A stretch of DNA of 64,000 bases, taken from the NCBI RefSeq assembly GCF_029868385.1, contig NZ_JARWNX010000043.1:186001-250000 (forward strand), read 5' to 3'. This DNA is from Nocardia cyriacigeorgica (GTDB lineage Bacteria; Actinomycetota; Actinomycetes; Mycobacteriales; Mycobacteriaceae). A program made the translations under genes and the position numbers. The notes under the pieces were generated by a model that was given only the letters and a program-made list of their open reading frames with translations, had not been told where the DNA came from and searched no databases. Positions 34,533-43,195 of the stretch are shown one piece after another. Each line of letters opens with the position of its first letter. Position 1 is the first letter of the stretch.

Positions 34533-36921
34533 TCGCCGGGTCGCGGACCACGGGTTGCGCCGCAGCTTCCGCGGCGCGGCGGGGCAGCCCGATATCGAGC
34601 TGGAACTGAGCAACCTCGACAAGGTGCTCTACCCGGAGACCGGGACCACCAAAGGCGAGGTCATCGCCTATTACGCCGCGATAGCCCCCGCCATGCTTCC
34701 GCATATGGCCGGGCGGCCGGTCACCCGGAAACGGTGGCCCAACGGCGTCGCCGAGTCCTCGTTCTTCGAGAAGAATCTGGCCGCCCACGCTCCCGGCTGG
34801 CTGGTGCGGCGGTTGATCCGCCATTCCGACCGCACCGTGAGCTATCCGTTGATCGATTCCGAGGCCGGTCTGGCCTGGCTCGGCCAGCAGGCCTCACTGG
34901 AAGTCCATGTGCCGCAATGGCGTTTCGACGGCGACGAGATGGGCCCGGCCACCAGATTGGTCTTCGACCTCGACCCCGGACCCGGTGCCGGACTGGCCGA
35001 ATGCGCGACGGTGGCGCTCGCGGTGCGCGATATGGTCGCCGATATCGGACTGCGCGCGTTCCCGGTCACCAGCGGTAGCAAGGGTATTCACCTGTATGTG
35101 CCGCTCGATCGCGCGCTCAGCCCCGGTGGTGCGTCCACGGTGGCCAAACAGGTCGCCACCAATCTGGAGAAAATGCATCCGGAACTGGTCACGGCGACCA
35201 TGGCGAAGAAGGTACGCACAGACAAGGTCTTCCTGGACTGGAGCCAGAACAACCCGGCCAAGACCACCATCGCGCCGTACTCCATGCGCGGACGCGCCCA
35301 ACCCAATGTGGCCGCGCCGCGCACCTGGGCCGAGATCGAGGATCGGGATTCGCTGCGGCAGTTGAGATTCGATGAGGTGCTGGCCCGGTACCGGGCCGAT
35401 GGCGATCTGCTGGCCGAACTCGATCCGCCACTGGAACAGCAGGGTTCGGCGCGTCCGGATGCACTGAGCACCTATCGGTCCATGCGTGACCCATCGCGGA
35501 CACCCGAGCCCGTTCCCGCGCAGCCGCCGAGCCCAGGGCCGGGAAATCGGTATGTCATCCAGGAACATCATGCGCGCCGGTTGCATTGGGATGTGCGGCT
35601 CGAACGTGATGGCGTGCTGGTGTCCTGGGCAGTGCCGAAGGGCCCGCCGACGAACACCAAGGACAACCGCCTCGCCGTGCACACCGAGGACCACCCGATG
35701 GAGTACCTGGATTTCCACGGCACCATCCCCAAAGGCGAATACGGCGGCGGGGAGATGACGATCTGGGATACGGGCACCTACGAGGCCGAGAAGTGGCGCG
35801 AGGACGAAGTGATCGTCGTGCTGCGCGGTGAGCGGTTGCACGGCCGGTATGCGCTCATCCGCACCGGCGGCAAGAACTGGTTGATGCATCTGATGCGGGA
35901 ACAGCCGGGGGAAGGTGACGGGAAGGCGGGGACTCGGCGTTCGGAGGACGGACCGGCCGCAGGTCCGTCCACCGCCGGGTCGAAGGCGACTGCGGACCGA
36001 ACTGCGCGGGCAGCAGGCATCGCCGAGAGATCGACCGCCGACCTACCCCGCGGCCTATCACCCATGCTCGCCACCTCCGGTGAGGTGACCGGTCTGGATC
36101 CCAACGAGTGGGTCTTCGAGACGAAATGGGACGGCTACCGGCTGATTGTCGAATTCGACCACGGCACGGCCACATTGCGTAGCCGCGCGGGCAATATCGT
36201 CACCGACCGCTACCCGAAGATCGCCGCGCTCGCCGCAGAACTTTCCGAGCATCGGGTGGTACTCGACGGTGAGGCGGTCGTGTTCGACGCGGACGGCATC
36301 GCCAATCTCGCCCTGCTACAGGCCGATACCCGCCGCGCCGATCTGGTCGCCTTCGATCTGCTCTACCTCGACGGCACCTCGCTGCTACGCAAACGCTACA
36401 GCGATCGGCGGCAGGTGCTCGAGGCGCTGGCCGCCGCCGTGCCCGCCCTGTCGGTGCCACCGCAACTGCCGGGCACCGGTGCCGACGCGCTGGAGGCCAG
36501 CCGTGCCGAGGGCACCGAGGGCGTGGTGGCCAAGCGAAGGGATTCGGTCTATCTGCCGGGCAAACGCGGCCATTCCTGGGTGAAACAACGCAATTGGCGC
36601 ACCCAGGAAGTACTCGTCGGCGGCTGGCGGGGCAGCGCGGCCCGGCAGTTCTCCTCACTGCTGGTCGGCATCCCCGACAACGGCACACTGATCTACGTGG
36701 GCCGGGTCGGTACCGGCTTCAGCGAGGAGGAGATGCGCACGCTGTCGGCGAGACTGCATCGACACCGTCGCAAGACCAGCCCCTTCGTCAACGAGATGTC
36801 GCGCGAGGAGACCAAGGACGCCACCTGGGTGACCCCGGAACTCACCGGCACCGTGCGTTTCATGAATTGGACCGACAGCGGGCGACTCTGGCATCCGGCC
36901 TGGTTGGGGCGCACGAACTGA
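34516..36921 (+). CDS. ligD: ATP-dependent DNA ligase D (Pol-PE-Lig)
   Basis: An 801-residue multifunctional NHEJ enzyme with the mycobacterial order. First a primase-like polymerase (about 25-300; 'LVFDLDPGPG' with D151 and D153, 'SGSKGIHLYVPL'), then a 3'-phosphoesterase (about 345-465; 'QEHHARRLHWDVRLERDG', 'HTEDHPMEYLDFHGTIP'), a variable linker, and the ligase (about 510-801; K537 in 'ETKWDGYRLIVEF', 'HRVVLDGEAVVFD', 'EGVVAKRRDSVY', 'GHSWVKQRNW'). It repairs double-strand breaks with Ku, which is not adjacent here. The ATG at 34516 lacks a good ribosome site and sits in a hairpin loop; a start a few codons later (TTG 34555) is possible, since conserved sequence begins at 'IELELSNLDKVLYPETG'. 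Confidence 0.93.
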   Translation: MNAGSRRRVADHGLRRSFRGAAGQPDIELELSNLDKVLYPETGTTKGEVIAYYAAIAPAMLPHMAGRPVTRKRWPNGVAESSFFEKNLAAHAPGWLVRRLIRHSDRTVSYPLIDSEAGLAWLGQQASLEVHVPQWRFDGDEMGPATRLVFDLDPGPGAGLAECATVALAVRDMVADIGLRAFPVTSGSKGIHLYVPLDRALSPGGASTVAKQVATNLEKMHPELVTATMAKKVRTDKVFLDWSQNNPAKTTIAPYSMRGRAQPNVAAPRTWAEIEDRDSLRQLRFDEVLARYRADGDLLAELDPPLEQQGSARPDALSTYRSMRDPSRTPEPVPAQPPSPGPGNRYVIQEHHARRLHWDVRLERDGVLVSWAVPKGPPTNTKDNRLAVHTEDHPMEYLDFHGTIPKGEYGGGEMTIWDTGTYEAEKWREDEVIVVLRGERLHGRYALIRTGGKNWLMHLMREQPGEGDGKAGTRRSEDGPAAGPSTAGSKATADRTARAAGIAERSTADLPRGLSPMLATSGEVTGLDPNEWVFETKWDGYRLIVEFDHGTATLRSRAGNIVTDRYPKIAALAAELSEHRVVLDGEAVVFDADGIANLALLQADTRRADLVAFDLLYLDGTSLLRKRYSDRRQVLEALAAAVPALSVPPQLPGTGADALEASRAEGTEGVVAKRRDSVYLPGKRGHSWVKQRNWRTQEVLVGGWRGSAARQFSSLLVGIPDNGTLIYVGRVGTGFSEEEMRTLSARLHRHRRKTSPFVNEMSREETKDATWVTPELTGTVRFMNWTDSGRLWHPAWLGRTN

Positions 36922-37108
36922 GAGTGCACGGCAGGAGGCGAGGCGACGGCCGCGCCAGGGTTGTCCGATCACGTCGAATCGACAGGGCAACAACTGAGCA
37001 ACCCGGCCTCGAATGTGATCAAATCGCTTCTGCCGTACCCGAGCGGGCGCCGTGAGCGCGGGTATGGTGATCGCGATTCGAACGCGGCTCGACACCGAGG
37101 GAGTGCAC

Positions 37109-37288
37109 GTGGATTTCAAGAACCTGGCCGGTAAGGCGATGGACCTGGCGGCGAAGAACGCCGACAAGGTCGACACCGTCATCGACAAGGCCGGAGACAT
37201 CGTCGACCAGAAGACCGGCGGCAAATTCGCCGACAAGGTCGACACCGCGCAGGAAGCCGCGAAGAACGCGGTGCGCAAACAGGGCTGA
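37109..37288 (+). CDS. MT0933-like antitoxin protein, copy 2
   Basis: A 59-residue paralogue of the antitoxin upstream of ligD: 'VDFKNLAGKAMDLAAKNADK', 'VDTVIDKAGDIVDQKTGGKF', 'ADKVDTAQEAAKNAVRKQG'. The same 'D..IDKAGDIVDQKTGGKF' core is present, without the Pro/Gln tail of copy 1. GTG 37109 has a GAGGGAG site 6 nt upstream. No partner toxin gene adjoins it. Confidence 0.82.
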   Translation: MDFKNLAGKAMDLAAKNADKVDTVIDKAGDIVDQKTGGKFADKVDTAQEAAKNAVRKQG

Positions 37289-37441
37289 AGCAGCCCGGCG
37301 TACCGCCGGAATCCGGTGCGCCGAGGGCGAGGCACTGGCTCTGCCCGCCTGCTTCTCGGCCCGCATCGCAGTTGCTGAGATCGTGCTCAGATTGCACGAG
37401 CCGGGCGCTGGGGCGGCGGATTCCGGGTCCTGTGAACGGAA

Positions 37442-37473
37442 CTGGGCCGATCGCGTTGCAGCGATCGGCCCAG
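37442..37473. terminator. Strong bidirectional hairpin
   Basis: CTGGGCCGATCGC (37442-37454) pairs perfectly with GCGATCGGCCCAG (37461-37473), a 13-bp stem with a 6-nt loop. It lies between the second antitoxin gene (+) and the secreted protein gene (-), 22 nt past the latter's stop. T-rich TGGTTTAT follows on the plus strand. Confidence 0.78.
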
Positions 37474-37494
37474 TGGTTTATCCGGAGGGCCTGA

Positions 37495-38145
37495 TCAGTT
37501 CCTGCCGGTTTCGTCCATCCACTTGGTGGAGCCCGGTGGGGCATTGAGCGTATTGATGAGGTCGATGCCCGCGATGATCAGTGCGGGCCCGCCCACAACC
37601 AGGGTGCCGATGATGCTTCCGACACCCGCGGCCAGCGGAACGGTTGCGAAACCGAAGGCTCCACCGAGGAATCCGATGAGTCCGACCGCCGCGCCGATCG
37701 CCAGTCCGACGAATCCGCCGACGGCCGTGGCGATCCCGAACTGAGCCAGGAACGCATCCTGTGCCCGCTGGTTCTCCTCCAGCGACGCCACCGGCGTCAC
37801 CGGAACCGGACGAGCCCGCGTGTAGTCCTTGACCGCCGTCAACTCGAGCGTTCGTCCCTCGTCACGCACCATGTTCGGCATCGGGAATTCCAGCCCGTCC
37901 TGCCGGAACGCCAACGGCATACTGATCGCCGTATTGCCCGCGGAGTCCTTGATATTCACCGTATTACCGGCGACTTCGAACGTGCCCCCGGTCAGTGTGG
38001 TGATGATGCGGTCGCCGACCAGCTTCGCCTCGTACCCGATATCGGGTACGGGTGCCGCGGCCGGCTGCGCCTGAGTGGTGCCTGCGCCGACCACCATGGC
38101 AGCGGCCACCGGCACCACCAACGCGGCGATTTTGCGGAAAATCAT
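37495..38145 (-). CDS. Secreted protein with a glycine-zipper C-terminus, unknown function
   Basis: A 216-residue exported protein I do not recognise. Signal peptide 'MIFRKIAALVVPVAAAMVVG...TTQAQ', then a beta-rich domain ('GYEAKLVGDRIITTLTGGTF', 'ISMPLAFRQDGLEFPMPN', 'RTLELTAVKDYTR'). The C-terminal hydrophobic half is full of small residues ('GGFVGLAIGAAVGLIGFLGG', 'LAAGVGSIIGTLVVGGPAL'), ending 'NAPPGSTKWMDETGRN'. The glycine zipper could insert in the mycolate envelope. ATG 38145 starts the signal peptide. It lies downstream of a WXG100 gene on the same strand, with 232 bp between. Confidence 0.75.
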   Translation of the reverse strand: MIFRKIAALVVPVAAAMVVGAGTTQAQPAAAPVPDIGYEAKLVGDRIITTLTGGTFEVAGNTVNIKDSAGNTAISMPLAFRQDGLEFPMPNMVRDEGRTLELTAVKDYTRARPVPVTPVASLEENQRAQDAFLAQFGIATAVGGFVGLAIGAAVGLIGFLGGAFGFATVPLAAGVGSIIGTLVVGGPALIIAGIDLINTLNAPPGSTKWMDETGRN

Positions 38146-38305
38146 TCTGTTGTTCCCATCTTCATCAGGTTCCCTACCGAACGCTCCGCGCGTTGTGGTG
38201 CTTCCCCGCCCCGCGCACGGACCTTTGATCAAGTGGACAGCTCTCCTGGACGCCACGTTACAACCGGAGGCTGGTTTGATATGACGGATTTGCGGGTAAA
38301 CCGAA

Positions 38306-38328
38306 AGGTTTGGGTCAGTACCAAACCT
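38306..38328 (-). terminator. Hairpin downstream of the WXG100 gene
   Basis: AGGTTTGG (38306-38313) and CCAAACCT (38321-38328) form perfect 8-bp arms with a 7-nt loop, about 50 nt past the WXG100 stop on the minus strand. The left arm can instead pair in a competing AAACC-GAAA-GGTTT stem (38298-38311). Confidence 0.45.
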
Positions 38329-38377
38329 GCCGCCCGTTATAGCGCAAAGCTATTGGGAACCTGATGAAGCGGTACGG

Positions 38378-38689
38378 CTACGAGTCCTTGCTCAGCGCGT
38401 CGGCGATCGCCTGGTCTTGCCCCTCCAGCGAGGTGGCAGTGTTGGTCGCACCCGAACCCATGGCCGACAAAGTGGTGCTGAGAATCTCCACCGCTTTGAG
38501 CGCTTTCTCCGCGCCGGGGGTGTAGTTTCCGGCGAAGCTCTCGCCGATCTCGTCGGCGCCCCAGCATTCGCCCTCGGCCTCGAGCGCGGATTTCAGCGTG
38601 CTCAGGGCATCGCCCACCTGGGTGGACAGGCTCTGGAACCCGGGCTCTGTCGCCTTGATCGCTTCCGGATCGGCCTTCAACGTGCTCAT
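38378..38689 (-). CDS. WXG100-family ESX secretion-type protein
   Basis: A 103-residue helical-hairpin protein of the WXG100/ESX group: N-terminal helix 'LKADPEAIKATEPGFQSLST', a turn with 'CWGADEIGESFAGNYTPGAE' (W43-G44 in place of W-x-G) and a C-terminal helix 'ALKAVEILSTTLSAMGSG'. The W-G-x-D-E..F...Y.PG pattern is that of ESX-associated proteins next to YbaB-like genes. Its ATG overlaps the upstream stop (TGATG), so the two are co-translated. No ESX core gene (EccC, EccD) is in the window, so export would use machinery encoded elsewhere. Confidence 0.82.
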   Translation of the reverse strand: MSTLKADPEAIKATEPGFQSLSTQVGDALSTLKSALEAEGECWGADEIGESFAGNYTPGAEKALKAVEILSTTLSAMGSGATNTATSLEGQDQAIADALSKDS

Positions 38690-39210
38690 CAGCGGCCCTC
38701 GAGGTAGCTGCGGTTGCGGTAGTAGTCGTCCTCGTCCTCATCGTCGAGCGGGGCCTGCGCCGCCGCCTGCGGTGCGGCGTCCTGCGCGGCGGGCGGTTCC
38801 GGGATCAGCTTGTCGACCAGATCGCGGATGCTCGGGGCGCCGGGTACCAGATCGGGCAGATCGGGCAGTTCGTCGGCGGCGGCTTCGATCGGCGCGAATG
38901 CCTGCTGCGATACCTGCACGCCCTCGCGGGCGGCGGCCTGCACGGCCTCGGTGATCGAGCGGCCGAGCCGCTCCGGGTTGGTGCGTTTGAAGGCGTCGGG
39001 TTCGATGTGCACCTCGAGCGGGATACCGGCGGCATTGCTCGTCACCCGGACGAGATTGTCCGACGACCACGCGGTGACCTGCGCATTGGCGATCCGCTGC
39101 TGTGCGGCGGCCAGTTCGTGACGCTGGCGTTCGAAGGTCTCGAGCATGTCGCCGACCTGCGTGCGCAATGCGTCGTTGCGGGAGCGCATGGCTTCCCGGT
39201 CGTCATTCAT
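38689..39210 (-). CDS. YbaB/EbfC-like ESX-associated protein
   Basis: A 173-residue protein with a YbaB/EbfC-like N-terminal half: coiled-coil 'RSRNDALRTQVGDMLETFER', then 'AQVTAWSSDNLVRVTSNAAG' and 'IPLEVHIEPDAFKRTNPERL'. The C-terminal half is acidic and Pro/Ala-rich, ending 'DDEDEDDYYRNRSYLEGR'. YbaB proteins bind DNA in some bacteria, while in ESX loci such proteins accompany WXG100 partners. ATG 39210 opens the conserved start. It is the first gene of a two-gene unit with the WXG100 gene. Confidence 0.8.
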   Translation of the reverse strand: MNDDREAMRSRNDALRTQVGDMLETFERQRHELAAAQQRIANAQVTAWSSDNLVRVTSNAAGIPLEVHIEPDAFKRTNPERLGRSITEAVQAAAREGVQVSQQAFAPIEAAADELPDLPDLVPGAPSIRDLVDKLIPEPPAAQDAAPQAAAQAPLDDEDEDDYYRNRSYLEGR

Positions 39211-39325
39211 CGCCTACCCCTGTTCCGAGACTCGGTCCGTATACCCATTTCGACGCGGCGGGCCTGCGTTCGGTTCCATCGATTTCGCGGGTGCCGTGTT
39301 CCGGGCCGATCCGACCACCAGTGTG

Positions 39326-40066
39326 TCACAGCAGCAGCAAGTCGATCATGACCGAACCGACGCATACCGCCACCACGAGGAAGAGCGCGACCGCATCGCC
39401 GCGTCCCGGCGCGGCGGGGTTGGCGGTGAGCTGTCCGGTGCCGCCGCGTGCGGTGATCGCCTCACCCAATTCGCCTGCGCGCCGGGTGGATACCGCCATC
39501 GCGGCGGTCAGGATGTCGATGAGCCCGTTATCGGCGGCCCGGTGCAGCAGATCGTCCTTGGGGCGCAGCCGCCGTGCCGCGTGCAGCACCCGGATCTCAT
39601 CGATCAGCAGCGGCAGGCCGCGCAGGGTCAACGCGACGACCACCGCCCATTCGTCCACCGGAACCCGCAGCGTGCGCAGCGGTGCGCCGAGCTTGGCGAG
39701 TGCCGGTGCGATCTCACTCATCGGGGTGGTCCAGGCGATGAGGAACGACGCGGCCACCAGGATCAGGCTGAACACCAGGACCTGGGCGAATCGCAGTACC
39801 GCGGCACCGCCGACCGGCAGATTGATCAGCGCGCCGACCGCGGCCAGCCCCCAGAACCACCACGGCAGCCGTGGCAGGGTGCCCAGCGGCAGTCGGGCGA
39901 GGAGGCCGACGAGTACCAGGAACGCGGTGACGATGCCGAGTACCGGCCAGGTCGGCCAGAACATCAGCAGCACGCTGATCAGGAAGACCCCGATCATCTT
40001 GGTTCCGGCCCACAGCCGATGGATCGGGCTGGCCACCGGGACCTGTCGCAGCAGCACGATGCTCAT
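39326..40066 (-). CDS. ECF transporter T component (CbiQ-like)
   Basis: A 246-residue membrane protein of the CbiQ/EcfT family, the energy-coupling membrane subunit of ECF-type vitamin or metal importers (like Rv2325c). Several membrane segments ('[20 protein letters not shown]', '[20 protein letters not shown]') are followed by the cytoplasmic coupling helices '[20 protein letters not shown]' and '[20 protein letters not shown]', which contain the Ala-Arg-Gly-like motifs that grip the ATPases. ATG 40066 overlaps the upstream stop by 4 nt and has GGAGGT. Substrate unknown. Confidence 0.9.
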   Translation of the reverse strand: MSIVLLRQVPVASPIHRLWAGTKMIGVFLISVLLMFWPTWPVLGIVTAFLVLVGLLARLPLGTLPRLPWWFWGLAAVGALINLPVGGAAVLRFAQVLVFSLILVAASFLIAWTTPMSEIAPALAKLGAPLRTLRVPVDEWAVVVALTLRGLPLLIDEIRVLHAARRLRPKDDLLHRAADNGLIDILTAAMAVSTRRAGELGEAITARGGTGQLTANPAAPGRGDAVALFLVVAVCVGSVMIDLLLL

Positions 40067-42186
40067 GGTCGACCTCCCTGCTCGATCCGCCACGCGGAGC
40101 CGGGTAACGATGGTGTGCCAGGGTGCGCGGTTTCCGTCGGATCCGGCGCCGCCTCGGAGGCCGCACCGGCATGCGCCGATTCGGCGATCCGGCCCGCGCG
40201 CAGATGCACCGTCCGGTCGCAGATGGCGGCCACATCGTCGACATCGTGCGAGATGACGATGAGCGTCAGGCCCGAATCGCGTAGCCGGGCGAGTAGATCG
40301 ACGATATCGGCGCGGCCCTCCGGGTCGAGCCCGGCCAGCGGTTCGTCCAGCACCACCACCTGCGGTCGGCTCGCCACGATCGCGGCCAGTACGACCCGTT
40401 TGGCCTGTCCGCCGCTGAGTTCCTCGATCGAACGGGCCGCGAGTGAGCGGTCGAGTCCCACCGCGTCCAATGCCCGCCCGACCGCACCGGACCCGGTGGC
40501 CCGGCCGCCCCAGTCGGCGATCTCGGCCCCGACGGTCTGGCGCTGCAATTGCAGCCGGGAATGCTGGAAGGCCAGCTCGACCCGGCCGATCTGGGAGGTC
40601 ACCGGCTTCCCGGACAGCTCGCACCGTCCCGCGCTCGGCTTGATCAGCCCGGCCATGATCCAGGCCAGGGTGGATTTACCCGAGCCGTTGCCACCGACGA
40701 CCAGCAGCGCCTCACCCCGCCGGACCGACAGGTCCACACCGTGCAGTGCCGGAGCCTGCCACGGGGTGCCCCGGTGGTAGGTGTGGCGGATATCGCGCAG
40801 CTGCATGATCGGCTCGCCCATCGGGTGCCGGCGCGGATCGTGGCCCGGTTTCGGCCAGGCGGGCAGCCGATCCACCGCGCGGCCTCCGGCCAGATGCACC
40901 ACCCGGTCGGCGGCGGCCGCATCGGCTTCGTGGTGGGTCACGAGGACCACCGCCATCCGGTGCCGTTTCGGTAGTGCGGCCAACAAGGCGACCAGTTCGC
41001 GGCGGCCGTCGGGGTCGATCATCGAGGTGGCCTCGTCGGCGATGAGCAGGGCGGGTCGCCGGGCCAGCGCCGCCGCGACGGCGAGGCGCTGCTGCTGGCC
41101 ACCGGACAACGCGGCGGTTTCGCGGTCGCCCATCCCTTCGAGGCCGACCTCGCCGAGCAGCCCGTCCACATCGACCTGTTCGGCCAGGACGGCGGGCAGG
41201 CCCCAGACCACGTCATCGGCGACGAGCACGCCGAGGGTCTGGCTTTCCGGCCGTTGCAGCACCAGCGCGGTGCCGCCGAGATGGCCGAGTCCGGCCGAGC
41301 CGGGCCGGTCGACGCTGCCCGTGGAGGGCGGCAGTCCGGCGAGCAGGCGGGTCAGGGTGGATTTCCCGGACCCGTTGTGGCCGACGACCGCGACGAACTC
41401 CCCGACCTCGACCGTGAGATCGATCCCGGTCAGTGCCTCGGTGTCCGCGCCTGGATACCGGTATCCCGCCGCGCGCATGGTCACCGGAAGCGGTGCAACG
41501 GGGCGGTCGTCGACAGGGGCGTCGAGCCGGTCGCTGCCCGGCAACCACTCCAGCCGATCCAGGACCGAACCCAGAACGAACCAGGAGATGACGGCGGTGA
41601 GCATCGTGCCGAACAGCACGCCGCCGCCGACGTAGATCCACCAGTAGCGCAGCACCACATCGGTCAGCTCGGCGACGCCGTCGCCCAGCGGCGCCAGCTG
41701 TGGCGCCCGCCCGGCGAGGTCCTTCACACCTTCGGAGGTATTGCGGATAGTGTCGAACAGCAGATTGCGCGAGGCGGAGAACACCAGCAGGAATCCGATG
41801 GAGAACGCTGCCCACGCCAGACCGGCGATCAGCGAGAGACCGAAGACGGCAATGATGCCGCCACCCCTGCGTTTGACCCCACCGATGATGCCGCCGATGG
41901 TGGCCGAGGCGGCCATGCCCATGGCTGGGAGCAACCCGGCCGCGACGAAGGTGACCAGGGCTGCTGCGATAGCGGTGGTGGCCACGGCGCGGAAGCGGTA
42001 GCGATGGGCGAGCAGGCCCATCGGCACCGCGGCGACCAGCTGCAAGGCGGTCGCGAGTGGTACCACCGAACCGATCGTCACCAGCCCGACGGTGACACCG
42101 CCGAGGACCGCGCCGGTGGCCAGCTCGATCGGCCGTAGCGGGCCGCGCGCGGCGCGTTCGGCCGATTCGGTGGACACATCACTCAC
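40063..42186 (-). CDS. ECF transporter fused S component and two ATPases
   Basis: A 707-residue fusion (like Rv2326c). Residues 1-230 are a membrane domain with about six segments ('[20 protein letters not shown]', '[20 protein letters not shown]', '[20 protein letters not shown]'), probably the substrate-binding part. Two ABC ATPase domains follow. The first has '[20 protein letters not shown]', '[19 protein letters not shown]' and '[15 protein letters not shown]'. The second has '[20 protein letters not shown]', '[19 protein letters not shown]' and '[15 protein letters not shown]'. With the overlapping T gene this is a complete two-protein importer. The start at 42186 faces the cation exporter 55 bp away. 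Substrate not evident; a vitamin or metal is likely. Confidence 0.9.
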   Translation of the reverse strand: MSDVSTESAERAARGPLRPIELATGAVLGGVTVGLVTIGSVVPLATALQLVAAVPMGLLAHRYRFRAVATTAIAAALVTFVAAGLLPAMGMAASATIGGIIGGVKRRGGGIIAVFGLSLIAGLAWAAFSIGFLLVFSASRNLLFDTIRNTSEGVKDLAGRAPQLAPLGDGVAELTDVVLRYWWIYVGGGVLFGTMLTAVISWFVLGSVLDRLEWLPGSDRLDAPVDDRPVAPLPVTMRAAGYRYPGADTEALTGIDLTVEVGEFVAVVGHNGSGKSTLTRLLAGLPPSTGSVDRPGSAGLGHLGGTALVLQRPESQTLGVLVADDVVWGLPAVLAEQVDVDGLLGEVGLEGMGDRETAALSGGQQQRLAVAAALARRPALLIADEATSMIDPDGRRELVALLAALPKRHRMAVVLVTHHEADAAAADRVVHLAGGRAVDRLPAWPKPGHDPRRHPMGEPIMQLRDIRHTYHRGTPWQAPALHGVDLSVRRGEALLVVGGNGSGKSTLAWIMAGLIKPSAGRCELSGKPVTSQIGRVELAFQHSRLQLQRQTVGAEIADWGGRATGSGAVGRALDAVGLDRSLAARSIEELSGGQAKRVVLAAIVASRPQVVVLDEPLAGLDPEGRADIVDLLARLRDSGLTLIVISHDVDDVAAICDRTVHLRAGRIAESAHAGAASEAAPDPTETAHPGTPSLPGSAWRIEQGGRP

Positions 42187-42225
42187 GGCACAAGTCTGCC
42201 AGCCCGAGACGAGGATGTTGCATCC

Positions 42226-42241
42226 ATGCGCATGTACGCAT
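42226..42241. promoter_or_regulatory. Dyad between the ECF and cation exporter genes
   Basis: ATGCG-CATGTA-CGCAT is a 5-6-5 inverted repeat that overlaps CATGCGCATG, a perfect 10-bp palindrome (42225-42234), in a 55-bp divergent gap. It ends one base before the exporter ATG. It may bind a metal sensor; this is inferred. Confidence 0.35.
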
Positions 42242-43168
42242 ATGTTGTCAGGTGTGGGACACGATCATTCGCATGGGATAGCGCCGGAGAGCGCGTCCGG
42301 GAAGTATCTGAGCCGGTTGGGGTTGGCGCTGGCCATCGGCCTCGGATTCATGGTGGTGGAGTTCGTCGTCGCGTTCGCGACCGGATCGCTGGCGCTGCTG
42401 TCGGATGCCGCGCATATGCTCACCGATGTCGTGGGGATCGGGATGGCGCTCTCGGCCATCCTGCTGGCCCGTCGCAGCCGGCCGACCTATACCCGCACCT
42501 TCGGCTACTACCGCGCCGAGGTGATCGCGGCGCTGGCCAATGCGGTGCTGTTGTTCCTGGTGGCGGGCTATGTGCTCTACGAGGCGCTGGCGCGCATCGG
42601 TGAACCGCCGGAGGTGCCGGGCTGGCCGGTGCTCATCGTCGGTGCGGTCGGTCTGCTGGCCAATATCGCTTCCTTCCTGCTGCTGCGCAGCGGCGCCAAG
42701 GAGAGCCTGAACGTGCGCGGCGCCTACCTCGAGGTGTTCGCCGACATGATCGGCTCGTTCGGTGTGCTGCTGTCGGCGGCCATCACCCTCACCACCGGCT
42801 GGCGCTACGCGGACATGATCATCGGTGTGGCCATCGGCCTGTGGGTGCTGCCGCGGACCTATGTGCTGGCCAAGCGTTCGCTGCGGATCCTGTTCCAGCA
42901 CAGCCCGGAAGAGTTGGACGTCGAGCAGGTCGCCACCGAACTGGGTGCCGTCGACGGGGTGGCCGATGTGCACGATCTGCACGTGTGGACCCTCACCTCC
43001 GGTATGGAGGTCGCCTCCGCGCACATCACCACGGCCGAAGGCGCCAGCGCCGAGGACGTGCTGCGCACGGCTCAGCATCTGCTGGCCGAGCGTTTCCACA
43101 TCAGCCACGCCACGCTCCAGGTGGAAACACCCGATTCCGCTCGACGTTGCGCGGAGTTGTCCTGGTAA
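42242..43168 (+). CDS. Cation diffusion facilitator (Zn2+/Cd2+/Co2+ exporter)
   Basis: A 308-residue CDF transporter of the ZitB/CzcD type, exporting divalent metal by proton antiport. It has a His-rich start '[14 protein letters not shown]', and six membrane segments with the metal site '[18 protein letters not shown]' (segment 2) and '[20 protein letters not shown]' (segment 5). The cytoplasmic domain has '[20 protein letters not shown]' and '[10 protein letters not shown]'. ATG 42242 is used; GTG 42254 is possible. Zinc is most likely given the HD-HD site, by family knowledge. Confidence 0.92.
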   Translation: MLSGVGHDHSHGIAPESASGKYLSRLGLALAIGLGFMVVEFVVAFATGSLALLSDAAHMLTDVVGIGMALSAILLARRSRPTYTRTFGYYRAEVIAALANAVLLFLVAGYVLYEALARIGEPPEVPGWPVLIVGAVGLLANIASFLLLRSGAKESLNVRGAYLEVFADMIGSFGVLLSAAITLTTGWRYADMIIGVAIGLWVLPRTYVLAKRSLRILFQHSPEELDVEQVATELGAVDGVADVHDLHVWTLTSGMEVASAHITTAEGASAEDVLRTAQHLLAERFHISHATLQVETPDSARRCAELSW

Positions 43169-43195
43169 TCGACACTTTCGGCCATACTGGCTGCC

